DNA of 64,000 nucleotides from Leifsonia sp. 466MF (GTDB lineage: Bacteria; Actinomycetota; Actinomycetes; Actinomycetales; Microbacteriaceae), in NCBI RefSeq assembly GCF_900100265.1, contig NZ_LT629696.1:1612001-1676000 (forward strand), in the 5' to 3' direction. The position numbers and the translations under genes were made by a program. The notes beneath the pieces were generated by a model, which searched no databases, was not told where the DNA came from, and worked only from the letters and a program-made list of their open reading frames with translations. Shown one piece after another: positions 7,586 through 15,233 of the stretch. Position 1 is the first letter of the stretch; each line of letters begins with the position of its first letter.

Positions 7586-10500
7586 TCATCGGAAGTCCCT
7601 CGAGACGGTTCGGATGCCGGTGTCGAGTGCTTCGAGCCGGTCGGCGAGCACATTGACGACGCCTTCCTCGCTGCGCTCCAGAATGCCGCGGACGATCATC
7701 GCCGGTGCCTGGCGGGCGACCCGGCGATAGCGATTCCAGACCCCGACCGGGCAGATGACGTTCACCATCCCGGTCTCGTCCTCGATGTTGAGGAACGTGA
7801 CTCCTGCCGCCGTCGCCGGACGCTGTCGATGCGTCACCACGCCGCCCACCTCGATGCGCCGGCCGGATTCGCCCGCGGCGAGCGTGTCGGCCGGGCGGAC
7901 GCCGCGGGCGGCGAGCGCCGGGCGCAGGAAGCGGATGGGATGGTCGTCGGTCGAGATACCGGTCGCCCACAGGTCGCTGGCGAGCTGTTCGGCGGGGGAG
8001 AGCATCGGCAGCAGGGGCGGCTGCACGGTGATCGCCGTGCCGGCGAGGTACTCCGGTCGCTCCTGGGCGGCGTTGCCGGCCTCCCAGATCGCCTGCCGCC
8101 TGCTCAGGTCGAAGCCGTCGAACGCGCCGGCGGCGGCGAGCGCCTCCAGCTGACCGGTGTTGAGTCCGGTGCGCCGGGCGAGGTCGCCGAGGTCGCGGTA
8201 GGGGCCGTACGCTTCGCGCTCGGCGACGATGCGCTCCGCGACCTTCTCGCCGATCGAGGTGACCGCCGCGAGGCCGAGGCGTACCGCGTGACCGGCGTCG
8301 CGACGGTGCGCGGCGAAGTCGAGCGGGACCGCGGGATCGAAGGGGTCGATCGGCGGCTGATCGGTCTGCAGGCACGGATCGGATCCGGTCGGCCCGCGCT
8401 GGGCGTCCGGATCGTCGAGCGGCTCGAGGAGCGGGAAGACGCCGGAGCGCTGGATGTCGGGGCGGTGCACGGTCACGCCGTGCCGGCGTGCGTCGGCGGT
8501 GAGGGTGCGCGGTGAGTAGAAACCCATGGGCTGGGCGCGCAGCAGCCCGGCGAGGAACGCGCCCGGGTAGTGCAGCTTCATCCACGAACTGACGTAGACG
8601 AGTAGCGCGAAGCTGATCGCGTGGCTCTCCGCGAAGCCGAAGTTGGCGAACGCCTCGATCTTCTCGTAGATGGCGTCGGCGTCGGCTCCGGTGATGCCGT
8701 TGTTCGCCATCCCGTCGTACAGCTTCGCTTTGAGCGCTTCGATCTTCTCCACCCCGCGTTTGGACCCCATTGCGCGGCGCAGCAGGTCGGCGTCTTCCGC
8801 CGTGCAGTCGCCGACCGCGACCGCCATCTGCATCAGCTGCTCCTGGAACAGAGGGACGCCCATCGTGCGCTCCAGCACCGGCACGAGTGAGGGGTGCAGG
8901 TAGGTGACCGGTTCCTTGCCGAGCTTCCGGCGGATGTACGGATGCACCGCCCCACCTTGGATGGGACCGGGGCGGATGAGCGCGATCTCGATCACGAGGT
9001 CGTAGAAGCTGCGGGGCTGAAGTCGCGGCAGGGTGCCGATCTGGGCGCGGCTCTCCACCTGGAAGACGCCGATCGAGTCGGCTCGGCAGAGCATGTCGTA
9101 GACGCCCTGCTCCTCCTTCGGGATGCTGTCGAGCGTCCACTTCTCGCCGAGCGACGCCTCGATGGTGCGCATCGAGTAGTCGAGCGCCGACAGCATCCCG
9201 AGGCCGAGGAGGTCGAACTTGACCAGCCCCATCCACGCGCAGTCGTCTTTGTCCCACTGCAGCACGGTGCGGCCCTCCATGCGGGCGTGCTCGATCGGGC
9301 ACACCTCGCCGACGGGCCGGTCGGTGAGGACCATCCCGCCCGAGTGGATGCCGAGGTGCCGTGGGAACTTGAGCACCTGTTGCGCGAGACCCACCACGTC
9401 GTCCGGGATGTCGTGGTCGTCGCTGGTCTGGACGGTGCCCCACGAGTCGATCTGCTTGCTCCAGGCGTCCTGCTGGCCGGTGGAGTAGCCGAGTGCCTTC
9501 GCCATGTCGCGCACGGCGTTCTTGGGGCGGTAGGTGATCACGTTGGCGACCTGCGCCGCGTTGTGCCTGCCGTACTTGGCGTAGACGTACTGGATGACCT
9601 CCTCCCGGCGATCGGAGTCGAAGTCGACGTCGATGTCGGGCTCCTCCTCGCGCATGCTGGAGAGGAACCGCTCGAACGGCAGGTCGTACTTGATCGAGTC
9701 GACGGCGGTGATCCCGAGCAGGTAGACGACCGCCGAGTTCGCCGCGGATCCGCGACCCTGGCAGAGGATGCCGCGGCTGCGGGCGAACCGGACGATGTCG
9801 TGGACGATGAGGAAGTAGCCGGGGAAGTCCTTCGCCTCGATCACATCCAGCTCGCGTTCGATGCGCTCGCGTTTCGCCGGGTTGCTGTCGAGGTCGGGAT
9901 ACCGTTCGGCGGCGCCCTGCCAGGTGAGCTCGCGCAGCCAGCTCATCGGCGTGTGGCCCTCAGGGACGTCCTGTTTCGGCAGCCGGGGGCGTGCGCTGCG
10001 GAGACGGAAGGAGAGGTCGTCGGCGATCTCGACGGTCCGTTCGACGGCGCCGGGGTAGCGCGCGAACCGGCGGGCCATCTCGGCACCGCTGCGCAGGTGG
10101 GCCGCTCCGGCGGCGGGCAGCCAGCCGTCGAGTTCGTCGAGGCTGCGGCGGGCGCGCACGGCGGCGACGGCGGTCGCCAGGGGGTATTGCGCCGGGCTCG
10201 CATAGTGGACGTTGTTGGTCGCAACGGTCGGCAGCCCGAGCCGGCCGGCGATACGGGTGAGGATGTCGTTGTCGGTCGAGTCGCGCGGGGCGCCCTGATC
10301 GATCAGCTCGACGAGCACGTTGTCGTGCCCGAACAGGTCGGCGAGCCGCGCGACCTCCCGCTCCGCTGCACGTTCGCCGTGCTCGGCGAGGGCCAGCCGG
10401 ACGTCGCCCTTCCGGCATCCGGTCAGCACCATCCATTCGCCGCCCGACTGCTCGGCGAGCTCGTCGAGCCGGTACACCGGCCGCCCCTTCTCCTCGCCGG

Positions 10501-10978
10501 CGAGTTGCCCCGCGGTGATCGCGGCGGCGAGCCGATGGTAGCCGCCCTGCCGGCGGCCGAGCACGACCAGGTGGCTGCCCTCTGGATCGGGCTCGCCGTT
10601 CTGCGGCTTGGTGAGCGACAGCGACAGCTCGGCGCCGAAGACGGTCTTCACCCGGTCGTACGCCTCTGCCGCTTCGGCCAGGTGCACGACCCCGTACATG
10701 CCGTCATGGTCGGTGAGGGCGAGCGCGTGCAGGTTCAGCCGGGTGGCCTCTTCGAGCAGTTCCTCCGGGGAGGACGCGCCGTCGAGGAAGCTGAAGTTGC
10801 TGTGCGCGTGGAGCTCGGCGTACGGGACCGCGTCCTCGGGCGTCTCCGGGATCGCCTGCGGCACGTATTTCTGCCGCTTGCGCGACGACGGGCGTTCGTC
10901 TGCCTGCTGTCCGGTGCGTCGTCCGGAGAGCCGCCGCTCGAACTCGGCCCACGGGATCGGCGGATTGTTCCACCCCAT
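7586..10978 (-). CDS. dnaE2: Error-prone DNA polymerase III alpha subunit DnaE2
   Basis: A C-family polymerase used for mutagenic lesion bypass with ImuA' and ImuB. An N-terminal PHP domain is visible (YAELHAHSNFSFLDG near residue 50; ALTDHDGMYG). The palm contains PDIDVDFD near residue 448, which supplies the catalytic aspartates. Finger-region motif FGFAESHAISFA and a C-terminal OB-fold follow. At 1130 residues it is slightly shorter than replicative DnaE1 and lacks its tau-binding tail, typical of DnaE2. It is the last gene of an operon imuA'-imuB-dnaE2 (15 bases after imuB) led by a LexA box, so SOS induction is expected. Confidence 0.96.
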   Translation of the reverse strand: MGWNNPPIPWAEFERRLSGRRTGQQADERPSSRKRQKYVPQAIPETPEDAVPYAELHAHSNFSFLDGASSPEELLEEATRLNLHALALTDHDGMYGVVHLAEAAEAYDRVKTVFGAELSLSLTKPQNGEPDPEGSHLVVLGRRQGGYHRLAAAITAGQLAGEEKGRPVYRLDELAEQSGGEWMVLTGCRKGDVRLALAEHGERAAEREVARLADLFGHDNVLVELIDQGAPRDSTDNDILTRIAGRLGLPTVATNNVHYASPAQYPLATAVAAVRARRSLDELDGWLPAAGAAHLRSGAEMARRFARYPGAVERTVEIADDLSFRLRSARPRLPKQDVPEGHTPMSWLRELTWQGAAERYPDLDSNPAKRERIERELDVIEAKDFPGYFLIVHDIVRFARSRGILCQGRGSAANSAVVYLLGITAVDSIKYDLPFERFLSSMREEEPDIDVDFDSDRREEVIQYVYAKYGRHNAAQVANVITYRPKNAVRDMAKALGYSTGQQDAWSKQIDSWGTVQTSDDHDIPDDVVGLAQQVLKFPRHLGIHSGGMVLTDRPVGEVCPIEHARMEGRTVLQWDKDDCAWMGLVKFDLLGLGMLSALDYSMRTIEASLGEKWTLDSIPKEEQGVYDMLCRADSIGVFQVESRAQIGTLPRLQPRSFYDLVIEIALIRPGPIQGGAVHPYIRRKLGKEPVTYLHPSLVPVLERTMGVPLFQEQLMQMAVAVGDCTAEDADLLRRAMGSKRGVEKIEALKAKLYDGMANNGITGADADAIYEKIEAFANFGFAESHAISFALLVYVSSWMKLHYPGAFLAGLLRAQPMGFYSPRTLTADARRHGVTVHRPDIQRSGVFPLLEPLDDPDAQRGPTGSDPCLQTDQPPIDPFDPAVPLDFAAHRRDAGHAVRLGLAAVTSIGEKVAERIVAEREAYGPYRDLGDLARRTGLNTGQLEALAAAGAFDGFDLSRRQAIWEAGNAAQERPEYLAGTAITVQPPLLPMLSPAEQLASDLWATGISTDDHPIRFLRPALAARGVRPADTLAAGESGRRIEVGGVVTHRQRPATAAGVTFLNIEDETGMVNVICPVGVWNRYRRVARQAPAMIVRGILERSEEGVVNVLADRLEALDTGIRTVSRDFR

Positions 10979-10993
10979 CAGGCATCACCTCGC

Positions 10994-12679
10994 TCAGTCA
11001 TAGCGCGCCTCCGCGAACCAGCCGGAGCCCGCCAGTGCGAGCAGCCAGGCGGTGCCGTCGGCGTCGACCAGCTGGAAGCGGTGCATCGCCCGGGAGAGGG
11101 TGGCGTCCCACCACCGCTCCCGCACGGGCCAGGGCCCGGCCCAGGAGTCGACCGGCCGGGCGTCCCGTGCCTGGCCGGTGGCGGAGAAGCGGGCGATCGG
11201 CGCGGTCACGTCTCCGCGATCGGTCACCTCGACCGGCGCGCCCTCTTCGGTGAGCACCGCGACGGGACGCGGGACCTCGAACACGGTCGACGGCGCAGGT
11301 GCCGGCAGCGATCCGGGCCACGGCTGGTCGGCGCGGGCCACCCCCACAGGCCGGTCGCCCCACGGCACCAGCACCTGCCGTTCACCGGGCGCGCGGCCAC
11401 CGCCGATCGTGGCCGTGACCACCGCTTCGTGCCCGAGCATGCTCTGCACCCGGGTGAGGCCGTGGTGGATGCGCTCGTCGGCGCCGCCGCCCCACAGTCC
11501 GTCTTCGTGATGGCCGATGTCGTCGACCGCCTCCGGCTCCAGCACCACCCGGGAGATCGGGGACGCCAGCCCGGAGTCGATCGCGCCGGAGCCCTGCAGC
11601 TGCCAGCGGACGCGGTCGACCACGTCGGGCGGAGAGAACAACCGGGGGTGGAGCCAGGTGCGCTCGCTGACCCGCCCGGACTCGTCGGTGACCTCCACCC
11701 GCAGTGACGTGCACACGAGCCCGGCCTTGGTGAGCCCGCCGATGAACTGCTCGGCCGTGCCGCGCACGGCGAAGGTCACCTGGTCGACACGGTCGAGGGG
11801 AGGTTCGAACTCGATGGAGCGGTCGAGCTGCTTCGGCGGAGTCCGCGGCACCACCGCCGTGCCGTCGAGTCCGCTGGCGAGGGTGTGCGCGAGCTCGCCC
11901 CGCTCGCCGAACCGCTCCCGCATGTCCACGCGCGAGAGCGCGGCGATGTCGCCGAGGGTATGCAGCCCCAACCGGCGCAGCAGCGGCGTGAGCTCGGCGA
12001 AGCCCAGGTGGGCGACCGGGAGCGGTGCCAGGAACCGTGGGGAGCCGCCGGACGGGATGATGCGCACACGACTGCGGGCCCAGAAGTGCGGGGCGGGGGG
12101 ATCAGCGGCGCGACCGGTGGTGGCATCGGTCGACGCGGCGGCATCGGTCGACGTCGTCCCGGTGGAGGTGGCGCTGACGAGCGGCCGGGCGGCTCCCGTC
12201 GAGCGCGCGGCCTGCTCGGCGGCGAAGGGACCGTCGGCGATCCCGACCCGGGCATCCGGCAGGCCCAGCCCTTCCAGGCAGCGCAGCAGCTCGGCGGTCG
12301 CCTGCTCCTCGCCGCCGTAGTAGCGCGCCGGTCCGCGCGCCCGGAGCACGCAGGTGCCGGGGCGGACCGGCTGTACGCCGGGGGTGATCTCCTCGATCGC
12401 GGCGAGCACCGGCTCGAACGCCCGGGCATCGAGCACCGGATCGTACGGCAGCACGTTCAGCTGGGGGCAGCGCGCCTGCGCCTCGCGCATCCGCAGCCCG
12501 CGCTTCACCCCGTCGGCTCGAGCGGCCGGGGAGCAGGCGAACACGACGCCCTTCTCGACCAGGGCGAGTGGCTCGTCGGGTGGCAGGTCGAGCGCCTGCT
12601 GCGCAGCGATGACCGGCCAGTCGGGGCACCAGAGCACGATCGCCCGGGTGACGACGGCTTCGCGTGTTCCGTTCGTCAT
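10994..12679 (-). CDS. imuB: ImuB, catalytically inactive Y-family polymerase homologue
   Basis: The adaptor of the mutasome, bringing DnaE2 to the sliding clamp. The N-terminal 350 residues follow the Y-family (UmuC) fold: IVLWCPDWPVIAAQQA at the start, VEKGVVFACSPAARADGVK and the helix-hairpin region LHTLGDIAALSR near residue 235. The first-motif position that holds the metal-binding Asp in active Y polymerases lies in CPDWPV, and the later DE pair is not apparent, consistent with ImuB being inactive. The 561-residue length fits. An insertion rich in Ser/Thr/Ala/Asp (SATSTGTTSTDAAASTDA) is unusual. Its ATG immediately follows the stop of imuA'. Confidence 0.94.
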   Translation of the reverse strand: MTNGTREAVVTRAIVLWCPDWPVIAAQQALDLPPDEPLALVEKGVVFACSPAARADGVKRGLRMREAQARCPQLNVLPYDPVLDARAFEPVLAAIEEITPGVQPVRPGTCVLRARGPARYYGGEEQATAELLRCLEGLGLPDARVGIADGPFAAEQAARSTGAARPLVSATSTGTTSTDAAASTDATTGRAADPPAPHFWARSRVRIIPSGGSPRFLAPLPVAHLGFAELTPLLRRLGLHTLGDIAALSRVDMRERFGERGELAHTLASGLDGTAVVPRTPPKQLDRSIEFEPPLDRVDQVTFAVRGTAEQFIGGLTKAGLVCTSLRVEVTDESGRVSERTWLHPRLFSPPDVVDRVRWQLQGSGAIDSGLASPISRVVLEPEAVDDIGHHEDGLWGGGADERIHHGLTRVQSMLGHEAVVTATIGGGRAPGERQVLVPWGDRPVGVARADQPWPGSLPAPAPSTVFEVPRPVAVLTEEGAPVEVTDRGDVTAPIARFSATGQARDARPVDSWAGPWPVRERWWDATLSRAMHRFQLVDADGTAWLLALAGSGWFAEARYD

Positions 12680-13372
12680 CTAGCTCACCGCCTCGAGCCG
12701 CGTGGGCCCGGAAGCGCGGAAGCTCTCGTCGACGGCCGGCAGCCACAGCTCGGCGGTGCGGCGTGGCCCCGTCCCGCCGCGTGGCGCCGACTCCACGGTG
12801 ACGCGCCGGGACGACAGGTAGCCGTTCCCGGTGCCGAGGCCGTCCCACCCGCTGCGCGCGACGGTGAGCGTCGCTTCCACCTGTGGCCAGTCGCCGGCGA
12901 CGATGAGAGTCGCTTCGCGCTGCCGCAGCCGGGCGGTGAGCCGGGCGACGTCGCCGTCTTTCGCACGGGCGGGCGGCGCGACGACCACCACGCTGAGCAC
13001 ATCGACGACCGCCGCGGTCACGGTGAGCCAATGGTCGCCGGGGTGGGGCACCAGCACGAGCCGTTCGAGGTCGATGCCGAACCGCCCGGCGGCCTCTGCC
13101 CCGAAGTCGGGCATCCCGATCACACCGCACCATGCCCCGGCCGCGCTCGGACCGGCCAGCATGGCCATCAGCAGTGTCGTGGAACCGCGGACCGAGTACG
13201 CCGCCCCTGCCTTGAGCGAACCTCCTGGCAGGAGGGGCGAGAGCGCTGGATGCGTCTGCAGGGTCCGGCTCTCGAGCTTGGTTGCCTGCATCTGCCGGAT
13301 GCGGGTCTGCAGCTCGTGCACCTGCGCCCGGTCGGCGACCGGTTCATCGAGGTGCGGAGCTGCGAGGGACAT
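12680..13372 (-). CDS. ImuA'-type RecA-fold mutasome protein
   Basis: A 230-residue protein at the head of the mutasome operon. It resembles actinobacterial ImuA', a RecA-like fold protein needed for DnaE2-dependent mutagenesis. Visible pieces are the N-terminal helix (HELQTRIRQMQATKLESRT), a degenerate P-loop area around YSVRGSTTLLMAML, and a hydrophobic strand VVDVLSVVVVAPP where the Walker B strand would lie. A canonical GxxxxGKT is absent, as in other ImuA' proteins. ATG 13372 is preceded by an SOS-controlled promoter placed so that the mRNA is leaderless. An in-frame GTG further upstream lies inside the promoter and is unlikely. Confidence 0.85.
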   Translation of the reverse strand: MSLAAPHLDEPVADRAQVHELQTRIRQMQATKLESRTLQTHPALSPLLPGGSLKAGAAYSVRGSTTLLMAMLAGPSAAGAWCGVIGMPDFGAEAAGRFGIDLERLVLVPHPGDHWLTVTAAVVDVLSVVVVAPPARAKDGDVARLTARLRQREATLIVAGDWPQVEATLTVARSGWDGLGTGNGYLSSRRVTVESAPRGGTGPRRTAELWLPAVDESFRASGPTRLEAVS

Positions 13373-13378
13373 GAGTCC

Positions 13379-13407
13379 ATTTTCGAACGTATGTTCGAAC
13401 AACGCAA
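13379..13407 (-). promoter_or_regulatory. Promoter of the imuA'-imuB-dnaE2 operon
   Basis: On the minus strand TTGCGT (13402-13407) and GAAAAT (13379-13384) are separated by exactly 17 bases, and GAAAAT ends six bases before the imuA' ATG at 13372. The LexA box fills the spacer, the classic arrangement for repression by blocking RNA polymerase. Confidence 0.7.
13383..13398. promoter_or_regulatory. LexA (SOS) box of the mutasome operon
   Basis: TCGAACGTATGTTCGA matches the actinobacterial/Bacillus-type LexA consensus CGAACRNRYGTTYG. It lies between the -35 and -10 boxes of imuA'. The divergent NUDIX gene starts about 100 bases away and could also be affected. Confidence 0.9.
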
Positions 13408-13494
13408 ATGGAATTTCGACGCTGTGGACAACCGCCCCGTGTGGAGAAGAACAGTACGCCACCCGACCGACAGTCGTCGGCGCACAATGGACGC

Positions 13495-13925
13495 GTGCGC
13501 CCGACCTATCCCGCCGCCGTGTACCTGTGCCTGTTCGACGGCGACCGCATCCTGCTGCAACGCCGCGCGGGGACGGGGTATCGGGACGGCGAGCTGTCGC
13601 TCCCCGCCGGACACATCGAGCCGGGGGAGTCGGCCACGGCCGCGCTGCTCCGTGAGGCGCGGGAGGAGATCGGCCTCGCGCTCGGTCCCGATCAGGTGCG
13701 GCTCGCCCTGGTCCAGCATGGTCGCGCGGACGGTGACGCCTACATCGACTTCTTCTTCGCTGCCGCACTCCCCGCGGGTGCGGTTCCCGTGATCGGGAGC
13801 CGGAGAAGGCTTCCGAGCTGGTCTGGGCGCCGCTGCGCGTGCTCCCGGGCGATGTCATCCCGGTGATCCGGCATGGCATCGAGGCGCTCGAACGGGGCGA
13901 GTCGTACACCGAATACGGCTGGTGA
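13495..13925 (+). pseudogene. NUDIX hydrolase, frameshifted
   Basis: The first frame from GTG 13495 (MRPTYPAAVYLCLFDGDR) holds a complete NUDIX box, GHIEPGESATAALLREAREE, followed by IGL, and runs to FFFAA. At about 13765-13782 homology jumps to another frame, which reads GSRDREPEKASELVWAPL and ends IEALERGESYTEYGW at 13925, the expected C-terminus of this family. The first frame instead ends at 13866 with an unrelated tail. One base gained or lost explains it: true mutation, or a sequencing error. A CACAAT box six bases before GTG suggests a leaderless start. An intact enzyme would hydrolyse a nucleoside diphosphate derivative. Confidence 0.78.
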
Positions 13926-13946
13926 GCGTCGCCAGCCAGGCCGCGT

Positions 13947-14792
13947 CTACCGCGCTTGGGGTTCGGTGACGAAGTCGATCAGCTGCTCGACCCGGCCGAG
14001 CAGCTCGGGCTCGAGATCGGTGTAGGAGCGGACCTGGCCGAGGATGCGCTTCCAGGCGCGTGCGATGTCGGCCTGCGTCTCGTGGGGGAGGCCGAGGGCG
14101 GCGCAGATGCCGTGCTTCCAGGAGATCGAGCGGGGGATGCTCGGCCAGGCGTCGAGGCCGACCCGCTGCGGCTTCACCGCCTGCCAGATATCGATGTAGG
14201 GGTGGCCGACGACGAGGACGTGCGCGCCGTACGGCCCGCGTGCCACCTGCTCGGCGATCCGGCTCTCTTTGGACCCGGGGACGAGGTGGTCGACGAGGAC
14301 GCCGATGCGCCGTCCGCGGTCCGGCTGGAACTCGCGGACGATCGCGTCGAGGTCGTCGACGCCTTCGAGGTATTCGACGACGACGCCTTCGACGCGCAGG
14401 TCGTCGCCCCAGACTCGCTCGACCAGTTCGGCGTCGTGGCGACCCTCCACGAAGATGCGGCTGGCGCGGGCGACGCGTGCCTTCTGGTCGCCGACGGCGA
14501 ACGATCCGGATGCGGTCCGCGTGGGGCCGGCCGGGGTGCGGGATGGGACGACCAGGCGTACCGGCTCTCCGTCGATGAGGAACGAGCCTGTCAGTGGGAA
14601 GACGCGCTTCTTGCCGAAGTAGTCCTCGAGTTCGACCGTCTGCGCCTCGAGTCGCGTGATCGCGCCGCAGAAGCCGGATGCTGCGTCCTCGAGGACGAGG
14701 TCTCGTACGGCTTCGACGGTGGGGACGGGCTTCTTGCCGGCGCTTCTCCAGTCGCCGGCGAGCACATCGGTTCCGTAGCGGTCGTCCATCAC
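13947..14792 (-). CDS. DUF3097 family protein
   Basis: A 281-residue actinobacterial protein of unknown function. The sequence is globular and charged, has no signal peptide or membrane helix, and carries the family-typical VLVDHLVPGSKESRIAEQV and VVGHPYIDIWQAVKP blocks. The IGVLVDHL and GAHVLVVGHPYIDIW stretches look like Rossmann or Toprim-type beta strands with acidic ends, which would fit a nucleic-acid enzyme, but this is inference. GTG 14792 lies seven bases after a TAGCCT box. It sits between two SOS-box genes, but no LexA box precedes it. Confidence 0.85.
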   Translation of the reverse strand: MMDDRYGTDVLAGDWRSAGKKPVPTVEAVRDLVLEDAASGFCGAITRLEAQTVELEDYFGKKRVFPLTGSFLIDGEPVRLVVPSRTPAGPTRTASGSFAVGDQKARVARASRIFVEGRHDAELVERVWGDDLRVEGVVVEYLEGVDDLDAIVREFQPDRGRRIGVLVDHLVPGSKESRIAEQVARGPYGAHVLVVGHPYIDIWQAVKPQRVGLDAWPSIPRSISWKHGICAALGLPHETQADIARAWKRILGQVRSYTDLEPELLGRVEQLIDFVTEPQAR

Positions 14793-14799
14793 CCGATGG

Positions 14800-14805
14800 A
14801 GGCTA
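14800..14805 (-). promoter_or_regulatory. Predicted -10 box of the DUF3097 gene
   Basis: TAGCCT on the minus strand, seven bases before GTG 14792; leaderless start predicted. Confidence 0.5.
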
Positions 14806-14843
14806 TGCGACGGGATGCGCGGCGCGGGTGAGCCACGCTGCGG

Positions 14844-15134
14844 TCAGTCGAAAACGCGGACCAGCCGCCACGATCGGGCGCTCGCGTCGTGCCGGACGTC
14901 GAAGACGTGGGCCTCGCCGTCTTCGCTGGTCCCCTGGAATCGCCAACCGCCGATCGACCGGGGGACGCTGCCGATGGGGTAGCGATGCTCGCCGAAGGGG
15001 CGCCACCAGGCACAGGCCTCCGCCCAGACGGTCGGGGTGTCGGACACCCGGTATCGAGTGGATCTCCACACGAGCCGGATGGGGACGCCCTCGTCGGTCG
15101 TCCAGACGGTGACGGTCTCGTCGATCTCGGTCAT
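14844..15134 (-). CDS. DUF6504 family protein, SOS-controlled
   Basis: A small protein of 96 residues (MTEIDETVTVWTTDEGVPIR at the start, RSWRLVRVFD at the end). It is Trp- and Arg-rich with alternating beta-strand pattern and no membrane segment. I recall the family as occurring near actinobacterial imuB/dnaE2 genes; its function is unknown. A GAGGTGAG Shine-Dalgarno (15139-15146) fixes ATG 15134, and a perfect LexA box lies just upstream. Location within 1.8 kb of the mutasome operon and its own SOS control make a role in lesion bypass a reasonable guess. Confidence 0.8.
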   Translation of the reverse strand: MTEIDETVTVWTTDEGVPIRLVWRSTRYRVSDTPTVWAEACAWWRPFGEHRYPIGSVPRSIGGWRFQGTSEDGEAHVFDVRHDASARSWRLVRVFD

Positions 15135-15138
15135 GCTG

Positions 15139-15146
15139 CTCACCTC
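15139..15146 (-). promoter_or_regulatory. Ribosome binding site of the DUF6504 gene
   Basis: GAGGTGAG on the minus strand, four bases before ATG 15134. It decides this start over the in-frame upstream GTG at 15200, which would place the LexA box inside the coding region. Confidence 0.75.
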
Positions 15147-15151
15147 GTCTG

Positions 15152-15167
15152 TCGAACATATGTTCGA
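15152..15167. promoter_or_regulatory. LexA (SOS) box of the DUF6504 gene
   Basis: TCGAACATATGTTCGA is a perfect 16-base palindrome and the ideal actinobacterial LexA site. It lies 18-33 bases upstream of ATG 15134, overlapping the expected transcription start or -10 region. Confidence 0.93.
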
Positions 15168-15233
15168 ACGAGAGTGTACCTCTACCTCGCGACATCGCAC
15201 CTCCTGTCATCGTTCGTCGTCGACTCCGCATGC

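Noticed and set aside
3993..9443. 1816-residue minus-strand open frame
   Set aside because: It overlaps the helicase, VIT, amn and dnaE2 genes, is low-complexity Arg/Pro/Ala-rich, and matches no family; a high-GC shadow frame.
8894..11707. 937-residue plus-strand open frame
   Set aside because: Antisense to dnaE2 and imuB, which have unmistakable polymerase motifs.
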